DNA of 6,829 bases from Spirochaetaceae bacterium (GTDB lineage Bacteria; Spirochaetota; Spirochaetia; Treponematales; Breznakiellaceae): contig JAITKD010000003.1 of the NCBI GenBank assembly GCA_031278575.1, positions 1-6,829 on the forward strand, read 5' to 3'. Position numbers and translations under genes: made by a program. Positions 1-6,796 of the stretch are shown in pieces. The notes beneath the pieces were generated by a model. That model did no database searches. It was not told where the DNA came from and saw only the letters and a list, made by a program, of their open reading frames with translations. How positions within the stretch are numbered: position 1 is the first letter of the stretch; each line of letters begins with the position of its first letter.

Positions 1-1394
1 TTGAATCTTCGGCGAGTAATTGGAAAACCGCGGATGATATTAATTGGAGTGAGGTGTCTTCGATATTGGCCAATTTTAGGAGCGACGGAAGCCTTACCTT
101 TACGTTCAAAGAACCGATCACCGGGCTTTATACTACCTCCCTGCGGTTTTTTGGTTCCGGTTCATGGCAGGATTATGTATTTTTAAATGAAGACGCCAGT
201 GAGTTTGCCGCGGCCGGCGCGGTGGAGAGCGCCCGATCACGGACCTATAACGCCACCGCCTTTAGTACCTCCTCGGAATTTATTACCACCATAAAACCCC
301 TGTATCAAAATGAAATCTGGGGGAATTCCAATGTGCAATACAATCTGAGGGGGCTCATCGCCAAATCCGCCTTTATTGGGACCGGTACAAACCGGGTCTG
401 GGAGGTGTTATACGGTAAATGGGATAATACCAATATAGAGACCCACCGGCTTTCCGCGAATATGGTCGCGTCGGTGAGGGAAAAGAATCAGACCCTCTCC
501 CTTTCCGCGGACCTGCCCCCAAAGGATTCGGTGATCTCCGAGGATGCTTCCCTGCGGATCTGGTTTACCGAAACCACTATTCGAAGCAAACTAAAGGATC
601 CCTTTGATACGCAAATTTGGGACCCCCTGTATGTTACCGAAACCTTCCGGTTCGCCGCGGACAAATATGTACAGCAAAGCCTCGTGTACAGTCCCGAGTT
701 TGATGATTTTACCAACCTCACCTCCACCTTTGTGTGGCGGGGAATTTCGGCGTCCTTTACCGCCGCCCGTTCTTTGTCTTATGAACTGGATACCACTACC
801 GGCTGGAAGACGATTCCGAACTCGGAAAAACTAAATATGCGGGAATTCAAGCTGGGGGTTGTGGAGGAATTTAAACGGGATTCCCTTTGGCGGAACCGTC
901 TTTCCTTTGGACTAAGGATAAATTCCTCCCTTACCTTTGATTTGCAGCGGTATACCTATTCCAAATTTACCTTTTCATTGGGATTAACCCTGGGGATCGC
1001 CAATTTTCTTGATCTGTCTTTGGAAACCACATCGGAAAATACGGTGGTATTCCGGTATTTTAGAAACCTCCCGTTTGTCAATTTTCCGATTTCCTTACCG
1101 GGAGAACAAAATGTATTTATCGATCTGTTGAATTCCTTTCGGTTTGACAATGAAGCCCTCAGGCAAAGTTCGGGATTTAAATTAAAATCGATAAAACTCT
1201 CCGCCCTTCACCATTTGGGGGATTGGAACGCGAAGTTGGGGATAACCATGACCCCCTATCTGGATCGGACCACCAACCCGGGCCGTCCCGTGTACAAATT
1301 AAACCCGGAAATATCCTTCCTGGTCCAGTGGGTACCGGTCAGTGAAATAAAAACCGAAATTTTTCACGACAAGGATAAATTTACCTTTCGGTAG
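1..1394 (+). CDS. LptD/OstA-like outer-membrane protein, C-terminal part (5' end outside the window)
   Basis: The reading frame is open from the first complete codon at position 3 to the TAG at 1392-1394 (463 codons), so the gene is cut by the left edge. A GTG at 54 has a GGAG a few bases upstream, but a protein starting there would lack any signal peptide, so I take it as an internal codon. The visible protein is almost wholly beta-strand-like: short stretches of alternating polar and hydrophobic residues, many Thr, Ser, Asn and aromatic residues, and no cysteine clusters or enzyme motifs. This is typical of an outer-membrane barrel. The last 60 residues (HHLGDWNAKLGITMTPYLD, then FLVQWVPVSEIKTEIFHDKD) resemble the C-terminus I associate with spirochaetal LptD-like proteins, of which T. 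pallidum TP0515 is the known example. LptD places lipopolysaccharide-type glycolipids in the outer membrane. Assignment rests on fold pattern and recalled similarity. An unrelated large barrel protein is the alternative. GC looks lower than in the downstream genes. Confidence 0.6.
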   Translation, partial: ESSASNWKTADDINWSEVSSILANFRSDGSLTFTFKEPITGLYTTSLRFFGSGSWQDYVFLNEDASEFAAAGAVESARSRTYNATAFSTSSEFITTIKPLYQNEIWGNSNVQYNLRGLIAKSAFIGTGTNRVWEVLYGKWDNTNIETHRLSANMVASVREKNQTLSLSADLPPKDSVISEDASLRIWFTETTIRSKLKDPFDTQIWDPLYVTETFRFAADKYVQQSLVYSPEFDDFTNLTSTFVWRGISASFTAARSLSYELDTTTGWKTIPNSEKLNMREFKLGVVEEFKRDSLWRNRLSFGLRINSSLTFDLQRYTYSKFTFSLGLTLGIANFLDLSLETTSENTVVFRYFRNLPFVNFPISLPGEQNVFIDLLNSFRFDNEALRQSSGFKLKSIKLSALHHLGDWNAKLGITMTPYLDRTTNPGRPVYKLNPEISFLVQWVPVSEIKTEIFHDKDKFTFR

Positions 1395-1401
1395 GACCTT
1401 C

Positions 1402-1430
1402 TTGACAAGGGGCTTTCTTTTTTTCATTAT
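1402..1430 (+). promoter_or_regulatory. Sigma70-type promoter for the DUF4912-GH57 unit
   Basis: A perfect TTGACA -35 box (1402-1407) is followed after exactly 17 bases by CATTAT (1425-1430), which matches TATAAT at four of six positions. The spacer contains a run of seven T. Transcription would start near 1436-1438, only two to four bases before the ATG at 1440. The spacing and perfect -35 make this the best promoter in the window. It is a prediction from sequence only. Confidence 0.6.
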
Positions 1431-1439
1431 CAACAAAAT

Positions 1440-2123
1440 ATGGGTGATTTTCGGCTTACACGGTCCTATTTGGAAAGTTTAACTACCGCTGAACTGACAA
1501 AACTGGCGGATAGTTATGGGGTGGATATTCCCCCGGGAATAGAACGGTTTTTTATAATAGAAGAGTTATTGGACTTGGAAAGTGATAATGATGATGACCC
1601 CGGAAAGGGCGAGGGAATCCCCCTCAGGGAAATGGAGTTGTTGGAACCGGCGCCGATTCCCAAACAATACAATATTACCTATATTGAGGTATTGATCCGG
1701 GATCCCCTTTGGGTTTTTGCTTTTTGGGAAATTAAAACCGCGGATAAGGATATTTATGAACGGGCCGATGATTTTGAGGGGTATCATTTAAAAGTAGTCT
1801 CCCTGATTGATAAAAAAAAGGCTTCCCCCGGTCAGGAGGAGCCCTTTATTATTCCCGTGGGGATCGATGATTCCGCCTGGTATATCGGTTTCCCTCCGGC
1901 GGGGGGCCGGTTTCGGGTGGAAATTGGCGTTACCCGGGGGATGGGGGGAATGGTTTTGGCCGCCTCCCGCCCCTTTAGCCTGCCCCGATTGCTCAATCCT
2001 CCGGAATGGGGAGCGGGGGAAAATTCCGGGACGCCGCCGTTGATACGATTATCCGGAACAGATGATCTTCCGGTACTCCGTAACATAGACCGGTCATCCC
2101 GTATACGCGGTTATAATTCCTAA
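1440..2123 (+). CDS. DUF4912 protein with Rho_N/SAP-like N-terminus
   Basis: This 227-residue, probably cytoplasmic protein has no signal peptide or membrane segment. Residues 7-45 (LTRSYLESLTTAELTKLADS and onward to IIEELL) have the pattern of a helix-extended loop-helix module like the Rho N-terminal or SAP domains. A very acidic linker (about 46-58, with runs of Asp) follows. Residues 75-185 match the DUF4912 pattern: YIEVLIRDPLWVFAFWEI, a charged middle, then SAWYIGFPPAGGRFRVEIGV and a terminal ASRPFSLPR. This looks like an Ig/E-set-type beta sandwich, similar in style to carbohydrate-binding modules of glucan enzymes, but that is my inference. The 186-227 tail is Pro/Gly-rich and then basic. 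ATG 1440 is the only start codon in frame after the preceding stop at 1392. It has no Shine-Dalgarno and lies just after the predicted transcription start. The partner gene GH57 begins 11 bases after the stop codon, suggesting a role in alpha-glucan metabolism. No biochemical function of the family is known to me. Confidence 0.8.
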   Translation: MGDFRLTRSYLESLTTAELTKLADSYGVDIPPGIERFFIIEELLDLESDNDDDPGKGEGIPLREMELLEPAPIPKQYNITYIEVLIRDPLWVFAFWEIKTADKDIYERADDFEGYHLKVVSLIDKKKASPGQEEPFIIPVGIDDSAWYIGFPPAGGRFRVEIGVTRGMGGMVLAASRPFSLPRLLNPPEWGAGENSGTPPLIRLSGTDDLPVLRNIDRSSRIRGYNS

Positions 2124-2126
2124 AGG
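2122..2126 (+). promoter_or_regulatory. Ribosome binding site of GH57, overlapping the DUF4912 stop
   Basis: AAAGG at 2122-2126 overlaps the TAA at 2121-2123 and sits eight bases before ATG 2135. This favours ATG 2135 over the in-frame GTG at 2126, which would itself overlap the site, and it points to translational coupling of the two genes. Confidence 0.6.
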
Positions 2127-2134
2127 TGTGGACT

Positions 2135-3742
2135 ATGAACAAATGCCCGGTTATTGCGGTGGTACTGAATTTGCATTTGCCCTTTGTCCATCACCCCGAT
2201 CCGCCCTGGTCCCTGGAGGAACGTCCGTTTTTTGAGGCCCTTTCCGAAACCTATCTCCCCCTGCTGGAGGTACTCGACCGCCTGGACGCGGATCATATTC
2301 CTTTTCGGATTGCCCTTTCCCTTTCTCCCCCCCTTTGCCACATGTTAAGCGATGAATTGCTGCTCAAAAGGTATGTGGACTTTACGGACCGGCAAATTGA
2401 ATTCGGCCTTCGGGAAATAAAGCGGACCGCGGGGGAGCCCCGGGTACAAAAACTTTCACGGCTTTTCTACGATAAGCTCGTGGATCGGCGGATCCTGTTT
2501 GCCGAGCGGTATGAGGGGAATATTCTCAAAATATTTGACCTTTACCAAAAGAAAGGAAAGGTGGAGCTTTTAACCACCGCCGCTACCTATGGATTCCTTC
2601 CTTTTTATACCGCCTATACCGAGGCGGTTCAGGCGCAGCTTGAGGTAGCCGCGGCGTCTCATCGCCGTTTTTTCAGCATCAACCCCCAGGGATTTTGGCT
2701 CCCGGAACTGGGCTGGAAGGATGAACTGGATGAACAGCTCCGGTCCTATGGGTTCAGTTATACCATAATTGATACCCACGGCCTCTTGTTGGGGGCCCCG
2801 CCGCCGGCCCGGGGGAGTTTCTTCCCGGCGAAGACCCCTTCGGGGGTTCTGTTGTTATCCCGGGACCATTACGCCGCCCGGGATCTGGCTGAACCGGGGG
2901 TGGGTTTTCCCTGGGATCCCCGGTACCAGGATTGCCGGGAGGATGTGGGATATGAGCTCCCCGCGGAAGCGCTCAAGCCCTTTTTGGGGCCCGGTGGGGT
3001 TCGTACCCGGACGGGGTTTAGGTACCGTATCCAGGGTGATCCCCGGACGCGGGGGGCCGTCCCCAACCCCCCCTACGATCCCGAATCGGCCGCGGCGGCG
3101 GCCCGGGAACACGCGCGGATCTTTTTGGAAAACCGGATATCCCGGTTTAAACGGGCCGCGGAATATATGGATGAGCCCCCTATAAGCCTGTGCGCCTATG
3201 ACGCGGATGCTTTTGGGCGCCGCTGGTATGAGGGGCCCCTGTTTATTGAGGCCCTATTCCGGGAAGGGGTCCGAAAAGGGGGAATTCAATTTATGAATCC
3301 CGTGGAATACCTGTATAAACATCCCCCCCATGCGTATACCACGGTGATTCCCGAATTTTCTTCCTGGGGGTTCAGCGGATACGCCGAAATGTGGCTGAAT
3401 GCCGCTAACGACTGGATCTACCGCCATGTGATCCGTTCCCTGGAACGGATGATCGAACTGGCCGAGCGTTTTGCCGATGATACGGGGCTCAAGGAGCGGG
3501 CGCTGAATCAGGCCGCCCGGGAGATCCTCCTGGCCCAGGCATCCGATTGGGCGAAGATGCTGTATAAAGGAGAATCCCCCGAATACGCCCGGAGCCAAAT
3601 TGAAGGGGCCTTGCGGAATTTTACCACCATCTACGAATCCCTGGGGAGTAACTACATCAGTACCGAATGGCTGACCAATCTTGAACGGCAGCATAATATT
3701 TTTCCCCATATTAATTACCGGGTTTTCCGCCGCAAACGGTGA
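2135..3742 (+). CDS. GH57 (DUF1957-type) 1,4-alpha-glucan branching enzyme
   Basis: The product (535 residues from ATG 2135) is a GH57 enzyme of the branching-enzyme/AmyC length class. Such enzymes cut an alpha-1,4 bond and re-attach the piece through an alpha-1,6 bond, making branches in glycogen-like glucans in the cytoplasm. Visible blocks in order are: LNLHLPFVHHPD (11-22, region 1); FRIALSLSPPLCHML (57-71); GFWLPELGW (186-194) with the nucleophile expected at Glu191; HGLLLGAPPPARGSFFPAKT (215-234) and SRDHYAARD (242-250); a GFPWDP-to-DVGYE segment (257-274); CAYDADAFGRRWYEGP (353-368) with the acid/base expected at Asp356; and PEFSSWGFSGYAEMWLN (406-422, region 5). The C-terminal third is helical, with the DUF1957-type LLAQASDWAKMLYKGES (465-481). 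No signal peptide is present. Both catalytic acids are retained, but block 4 is unusual: where I recall DAELFGHWW in well-studied members, this protein has DADAFGRRW. Branching enzyme is preferred over alpha-amylase because of the full DUF1957 layout. Substrate is not provable here. Confidence 0.88.
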   Translation: MNKCPVIAVVLNLHLPFVHHPDPPWSLEERPFFEALSETYLPLLEVLDRLDADHIPFRIALSLSPPLCHMLSDELLLKRYVDFTDRQIEFGLREIKRTAGEPRVQKLSRLFYDKLVDRRILFAERYEGNILKIFDLYQKKGKVELLTTAATYGFLPFYTAYTEAVQAQLEVAAASHRRFFSINPQGFWLPELGWKDELDEQLRSYGFSYTIIDTHGLLLGAPPPARGSFFPAKTPSGVLLLSRDHYAARDLAEPGVGFPWDPRYQDCREDVGYELPAEALKPFLGPGGVRTRTGFRYRIQGDPRTRGAVPNPPYDPESAAAAAREHARIFLENRISRFKRAAEYMDEPPISLCAYDADAFGRRWYEGPLFIEALFREGVRKGGIQFMNPVEYLYKHPPHAYTTVIPEFSSWGFSGYAEMWLNAANDWIYRHVIRSLERMIELAERFADDTGLKERALNQAAREILLAQASDWAKMLYKGESPEYARSQIEGALRNFTTIYESLGSNYISTEWLTNLERQHNIFPHINYRVFRRKR

Positions 3743-3759
3743 GCCTTTCCCCCAAAGGC
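3743..3759. repeat. Perfect inverted repeat directly after the GH57 stop
   Basis: GCCTTT, five C, then AAAGGC form a six-base-pair stem with a five-base loop, starting at the first base after the GH57 TGA. It is symmetrical, so both converging transcripts could form it. No T-run follows on either strand, so by itself it is not a standard terminator. It may act as an mRNA 3'-end stabiliser. Its right arm is also the left arm of the larger hairpin at 3754-3783, so the two structures exclude each other on the + strand transcript. Confidence 0.45.
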
Positions 3760-3783
3760 CGGTCTCAAAATCAGCCGGTTTTT
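3754..3783 (+). terminator. Probable intrinsic terminator of the DUF4912-GH57 unit
   Basis: AAAGGCCGGT (3754-3763) pairs with GCCGGTTTTT (3774-3783) across a ten-base loop. The core is CCGG/CCGG, extended by three G-U pairs and three A-U pairs, and the right arm ends in five T (3779-3783). It lies about 12-40 bases after the GH57 stop. The G-U pairs become mismatches on the opposite strand, so it suits the + transcript better than the converging esterase transcript. Confidence 0.5.
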
Positions 3784-3804
3784 AAATGCCGGATCAAATC
3801 TTAA

Positions 3805-4470
3805 CTACATCCCCGGCTCCATCTTCTTCACCCTATCCGCCACCGCCGCGGCCAGTTTGTAATGTTCCTCCGGGTCAAGGTGGATGCCGTCTGCTTTGCT
3901 GCTTTGTATGATTTTACCGGCGTCCAGAAATTCCGCCCCGCATTCTTCCGCAAACCGCCGATAAAAACCGGGAAGTTTCTTTGACAATTCCACGCTGTCC
4001 CCAAATATGTTTTTAAAAGCCGGAGCATCCGCCGTTGGGGGGGGGCAGATCATAAGAACCTGGGGGGCGGTATCACCGGGGCCGGTACGGGAATCCTTAA
4101 CGGCCGTTACCAGCCGGCCCACCCCCCGGGCAATATCATAGGCGCAGGGGCTGTACCGGATTTTGAGATCATTGGTCCCCAACATAACCACCACGATATC
4201 CAGGGGACTGTGGCTTTTCAGGATCGGCATCAACTGGCGCAAACCGTTCATATCCCCTTCAACCGGATCTTCCCTGCAGCTGGTCCTGCCGCAGAGCCCT
4301 TCCTCATCCACCCAATACCGGGGATCGTCCGGGGACTCATCCCCCGGGGCATTGCGGTTAAGTAAATTTTTTAGCGCCATGGGCCAGCGGGTTTTATGAT
4401 CGTACCGTTCCCCGGTTTGCGGGTTGTACCCCCAGGTATTAGAATCGCCGTAACACAGTATGGTTTTCAT
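3805..4470 (-). CDS. SGNH/GDSL-family cytoplasmic esterase or acyltransferase
   Basis: This 221-residue protein has the complete SGNH hydrolase set. Block I is LCYGDSNTWGY with nucleophile Ser10 (GDSN in place of GDSL). Block II is EEGLCGRTS with Gly61 at the oxyanion position. Block III is VVVMLGTNDLK with Asn100. Block V is ADGIHLDPEEHY with Asp194 and His197. The spacing, the RWPMAL segment after block I, the ICPPP motif (141-145) and the length closely follow the group containing the Mycobacterium smegmatis arylesterase/acyltransferase (about 216 residues). Members hydrolyse small esters and some transfer acyl groups. The natural substrate is unknown. There is no signal peptide, so it is expected in the cytoplasm. 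ATG 4470 is set by the very strong Shine-Dalgarno at 4475-4484 and by block I beginning a few residues later. The stop is TAG at 3805-3807. The Pro codons at 143-145 create a nine-base C tract in the coding strand (4037-4045). The gene is downstream of rarA in the same direction with a 55-bp gap, and it converges on GH57. Confidence 0.88.
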   Translation of the reverse strand: MKTILCYGDSNTWGYNPQTGERYDHKTRWPMALKNLLNRNAPGDESPDDPRYWVDEEGLCGRTSCREDPVEGDMNGLRQLMPILKSHSPLDIVVVMLGTNDLKIRYSPCAYDIARGVGRLVTAVKDSRTGPGDTAPQVLMICPPPTADAPAFKNIFGDSVELSKKLPGFYRRFAEECGAEFLDAGKIIQSSKADGIHLDPEEHYKLAAAVADRVKKMEPGM

Positions 4471-4474
4471 CGAA

Positions 4475-4484
4475 CCTCCTCCTT
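4475..4484 (-). promoter_or_regulatory. Strong Shine-Dalgarno of the esterase gene
   Basis: On the - strand this reads AAGGAGGAGG, four bases before the ATG at 4470. Two overlapping GGAGG-type matches are present, so initiation should be efficient. It contrasts with the genes starting at 1440 and 6796, which have no such site. Confidence 0.8.
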
Positions 4485-4499
4485 GTATAAGATAAGGGT

Positions 4500-4529
4500 A
4501 GTATAACCCGGATCCGCAGCCGGATTCAA
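4500..4529 (-). promoter_or_regulatory. Candidate promoter of the esterase gene, overlapping the rarA stop
   Basis: On the - strand TTGAAT (4524-4529, four of six matches to TTGACA) is followed after 18 bases by TATACT (4500-4505, five of six matches to TATAAT). A start near 4493 would give a leader of about 23 bases containing the Shine-Dalgarno. The -35 box overlaps the TGA of the upstream gene (4526-4528). The spacer holds an inverted repeat (4512-4525) that could be an operator. Confidence 0.5.
4512..4525. repeat. Inverted repeat ATCCG-N4-CGGAT in the esterase promoter spacer
   Basis: ATCCG (4512-4516) and CGGAT (4521-4525) are exact inverted copies around the four bases CAGC. The repeat lies between, and partly into, the -35 and -10 boxes of the candidate - strand promoter. 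It could bind a regulator or form a small hairpin in read-through transcript from rarA. No T-run follows it on the - strand, so a terminator role is unlikely. Confidence 0.35.
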
Positions 4530-6796
4530 TTTACGACCCCCTTAAGGAGGATGCTTTTCCATTTCCAGGTGAGGGGCCCCTGTTTTATCCGGGCGGAAAG
4601 CAGTTCCCGGATAGTTAAAAAGTCCGTATCCCCCAGGGAGCGGGCAATAAAAATCCCCCAGGTTGAACGCTCCCGGTCAAACCAGGCGGCCAAATCCCGT
4701 TCGGTAAGGAGCCGTTCCTCTTGTTGGTCCAATACCGTCAAAACAACGCTCAATCCTCCCTGGGTAAAGATTTTTTCCAGGACCGCTCCATCCCAGGTCC
4801 AATACCCCCCCTGTTTGGTGAAAAAGTCCTGTTCCGCTTCCTTGAGTTTTTGTACCAAATCTCCCGGTATGGGCCCCAGGACCCGGCATTCATCCTCCAG
4901 GATCCGGGAGATCCGTTCCCCCAACCGGGGGAGGGTCTGGAGGAGTACCAGGTCTCCCCCGGGGGCGAGAAGCCTCCGGGCGCCGCCGGTAAAAACCTCC
5001 AAGGGGGTGGGAGTGCTGCCGGCCTTTTCCGGCGGCGGGAGCCCCCGCTTCCAGGGCTCCCGGACCAGGATATGGTCAAAAACCGGGGAGGAAAAAAGGG
5101 CCTCCGCTTCTTCCGGGGCGGGGAGCTTCCCCGGGGGGAATATCCCGATCCGGGGCTGTTCGCTTTCATCGAGGATTGCGGCGTAACGGAGCAGGGCTTC
5201 CCGGGCGGTTTCGGTATCCACCAGAGCCGCGGCCAGACCCTCCGGGACCCGCCGCAGGCTTTCCCAGAGGAGGAGGCCGTCATTGGCCGCGGGGATAAGG
5301 ATCCGGTCATGCCGGGCCGGGGAACATCGGCCTAAAATGACATCCCGGTCGGATAGGAGCAGGGCGCTTCTCCCCGATTCCAGCCGTTTAAACCAGCCTT
5401 CCCTTCCCTTTGACGAAGCGGACCAGGAGAGGTATTCCCCCCCGGCTTCCCCGGGGCTGTCCCCCATAATCACCGCCGCCTGGAGTTCCCGTTTTTTCAG
5501 CACTTCCTCCCGGATTTTCCCTTCATACCCCACCCGGGAAGGGAGGTAAAAGGTTTTTCCCCGTAATACCCGGGGAAGGTACTGCTGGGCCGCCCAGTGA
5601 TCCCGGTATGCGTGGGGATAGATATAACCGTCCCCATGACCGAACCCTTCGGCGTCCCGGCTGGCATCCCGCAGATGGTTGGGGACCTCCGCGTCCTCCT
5701 TGTTTACCTCCCCCAGGGCGTCGAAAAAGGCCATGGCGGTATTGGATTTCGGCGCCGTGGCCAGGTAGAGGCATGCCTGGGCCAGGGGGAAATTCCCCTC
5801 GGGAAACCCTATCCGCTCAAAGGCTTCGGCACAGGCGATAACCACGGTTATCGCCTGGGGGTCCGCCATCCCCACGTCCTCGCCGGCCAAAATGATCATC
5901 CGCCTAAAGATAAAAGCCGGGTCCTCCCCGGCCCGGACCATCTTGGCAAGCCAATACAAGGCCGCGTCGGGGTCGCTTCCCCGGACGCTTTTGATAAAGG
6001 CGCTGATGGTATCGAAGTGGTAATCCCCGTCCCGGTCATAGAGAACCGCCCGGCGCTGGATGCTTTCTTCCGCCGCCTGGAGGGAGATACGGATCTCCGT
6101 CCCCTCCGGGGGAGGCCAGGATCCGGGACCGGTCTCTACCGCCAGTTCCAGGGCATTGAGGAGGCTTCGGGCGTCCCCCCCGGCAACTTCCACCAGGTGT
6201 TCCAAGGCCCCCTCCTCAAAGACCACCCGCCAGTTACCGTATCCCCGTTCCGTATCCGCCGCGGTCCGCAGGGCCGCTTCCCGGAGGTTTTCCGTGGTCA
6301 GGGGTTTAAGTTGAAAGATCCGGCTCCGGCTTACCAGGGCCCGGTTGACCTCGAAAAAGGGATTTTCCGTGGTAGCCCCGATAAGGATCACCGTACCGTT
6401 TTCCACCCAGGGGAGGAGGGCGTCCTGCTGGGCCTTATTCCACCGGTGTACTTCGTCCACAAAAAGAATGGTCCGTTTGCCGTAAAGCCGCCGCCGTTCG
6501 TCTGAACGGTCTATGGTCTCCCGGATATCCTTGATCCCCGTGAGGACCGCGTTGAGGCTTTCAAAGGAACTTCTGGTGGTATTGGCGATAACCCGGGCCA
6601 GGCTTGTTTTACCCGTACCGGGAGGGCCGTAAAAGATAACCGACGAGAGCCGATCCGCCTGAATGGCCCGGCGCAAGAGCCTCCCGGGACCGACAATATG
6701 GTCCTGGCCGATAATATCATCCAGGGTTTTAGGCCGCATCCGATCCGCCAGGGGGCCTTGGGAGATTCCCCCGGAGGAACTAAACAGATCGTCCAT
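4526..6796 (-). CDS. rarA: RarA/MgsA-family AAA+ ATPase fused to a C-terminal methyltransferase-like domain
   Basis: Residues 1-435 match RarA (MgsA), a clamp-loader-type AAA+ ATPase acting at stalled replication forks and in recombination. [20 protein letters not shown] (15-34) is the family N-terminus. Walker A is GPPGTGKTS (57-65), Walker [10 protein letters not shown] (110-118, Asp114/Glu115), sensor 1 IGATTENP (139-146), the arginine-finger region SRSRIF (156-161) and sensor 2 [12 protein letters not shown] (206-217). The oligomerisation domain is recognisable from [18 protein letters not shown] to GEDVGMADP (265-313), and [16 protein letters not shown] (416-431) is where ordinary RarA ends (E. 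coli 447 residues). The remaining 320 residues are extra. Their order resembles a class I methyltransferase: [20 protein letters not shown] (498-517) at motif I, an acidic residue at 527, [10 protein letters not shown] (573-582), and [17 protein letters not shown] (607-623). The glycine motif is degraded, so SAM binding is doubtful. RarA proteins fused to an unknown C-terminal domain are known in databases, especially from cyanobacteria. ATG 6796 fits the family N-terminus but has no Shine-Dalgarno. Confidence 0.92.
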   Translation of the reverse strand: MDDLFSSSGGISQGPLADRMRPKTLDDIIGQDHIVGPGRLLRRAIQADRLSSVIFYGPPGTGKTSLARVIANTTRSSFESLNAVLTGIKDIRETIDRSDERRRLYGKRTILFVDEVHRWNKAQQDALLPWVENGTVILIGATTENPFFEVNRALVSRSRIFQLKPLTTENLREAALRTAADTERGYGNWRVVFEEGALEHLVEVAGGDARSLLNALELAVETGPGSWPPPEGTEIRISLQAAEESIQRRAVLYDRDGDYHFDTISAFIKSVRGSDPDAALYWLAKMVRAGEDPAFIFRRMIILAGEDVGMADPQAITVVIACAEAFERIGFPEGNFPLAQACLYLATAPKSNTAMAFFDALGEVNKEDAEVPNHLRDASRDAEGFGHGDGYIYPHAYRDHWAAQQYLPRVLRGKTFYLPSRVGYEGKIREEVLKKRELQAAVIMGDSPGEAGGEYLSWSASSKGREGWFKRLESGRSALLLSDRDVILGRCSPARHDRILIPAANDGLLLWESLRRVPEGLAAALVDTETAREALLRYAAILDESEQPRIGIFPPGKLPAPEEAEALFSSPVFDHILVREPWKRGLPPPEKAGSTPTPLEVFTGGARRLLAPGGDLVLLQTLPRLGERISRILEDECRVLGPIPGDLVQKLKEAEQDFFTKQGGYWTWDGAVLEKIFTQGGLSVVLTVLDQQEERLLTERDLAAWFDRERSTWGIFIARSLGDTDFLTIRELLSARIKQGPLTWKWKSILLKGVVN

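Noticed and set aside
54..56. GTG with GGAG upstream as the true start of the LptD-like gene
   Set aside because: The frame is open to the window edge, and a barrel protein starting here would have no signal peptide.
1..186. Short + strand frame starting with TTG at position 1
   Set aside because: It overlaps the longer, beta-barrel-like frame that is open from the window edge to 1394 and has no family resemblance of its own.
1397..1424. Terminator for the LptD-like gene (CCTT/AAGG stem followed by seven T)
   Set aside because: The stem is only four base pairs and the T-run begins seven bases after it. The same bases fit a promoter spacer much better.
2126..2134. GTG 2126 as the GH57 start, adding three residues
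   Set aside because: It overlaps the likely AAAGG ribosome binding site, while ATG 2135 has correct spacing and leads directly into the family N-terminus.
3254..3709. A 151-codon - strand open frame opposite the GH57 C-terminus
   Set aside because: The + strand carries the conserved GH57 region 5 and DUF1957 helical motifs throughout, and the antisense frame shows no domain.
4551..5335. Two overlapping + strand open frames (211 and 204 codons) opposite the RarA C-terminal extension
   Set aside because: Their compositions are rich in Arg, Ser, Gly and Pro with no domain pattern. The - strand frame continues unbroken from the RarA core, so that is the real one.
596..6124. At least eight GGATCC sites in 6.8 kb, several times the random expectation
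   Set aside because: They arise in different reading frames from favoured codon pairs (for example GAT-CCC and CGG-ATC) inside coding sequence, so they are not a dispersed repeat.
5597..6505. A 302-codon open frame on the + strand, antisense to rarA
   Set aside because: The opposite strand encodes all conserved RarA motifs, so this frame is open only because GC-rich codons leave few stops. It shows no recognisable domain or good ribosome binding site.
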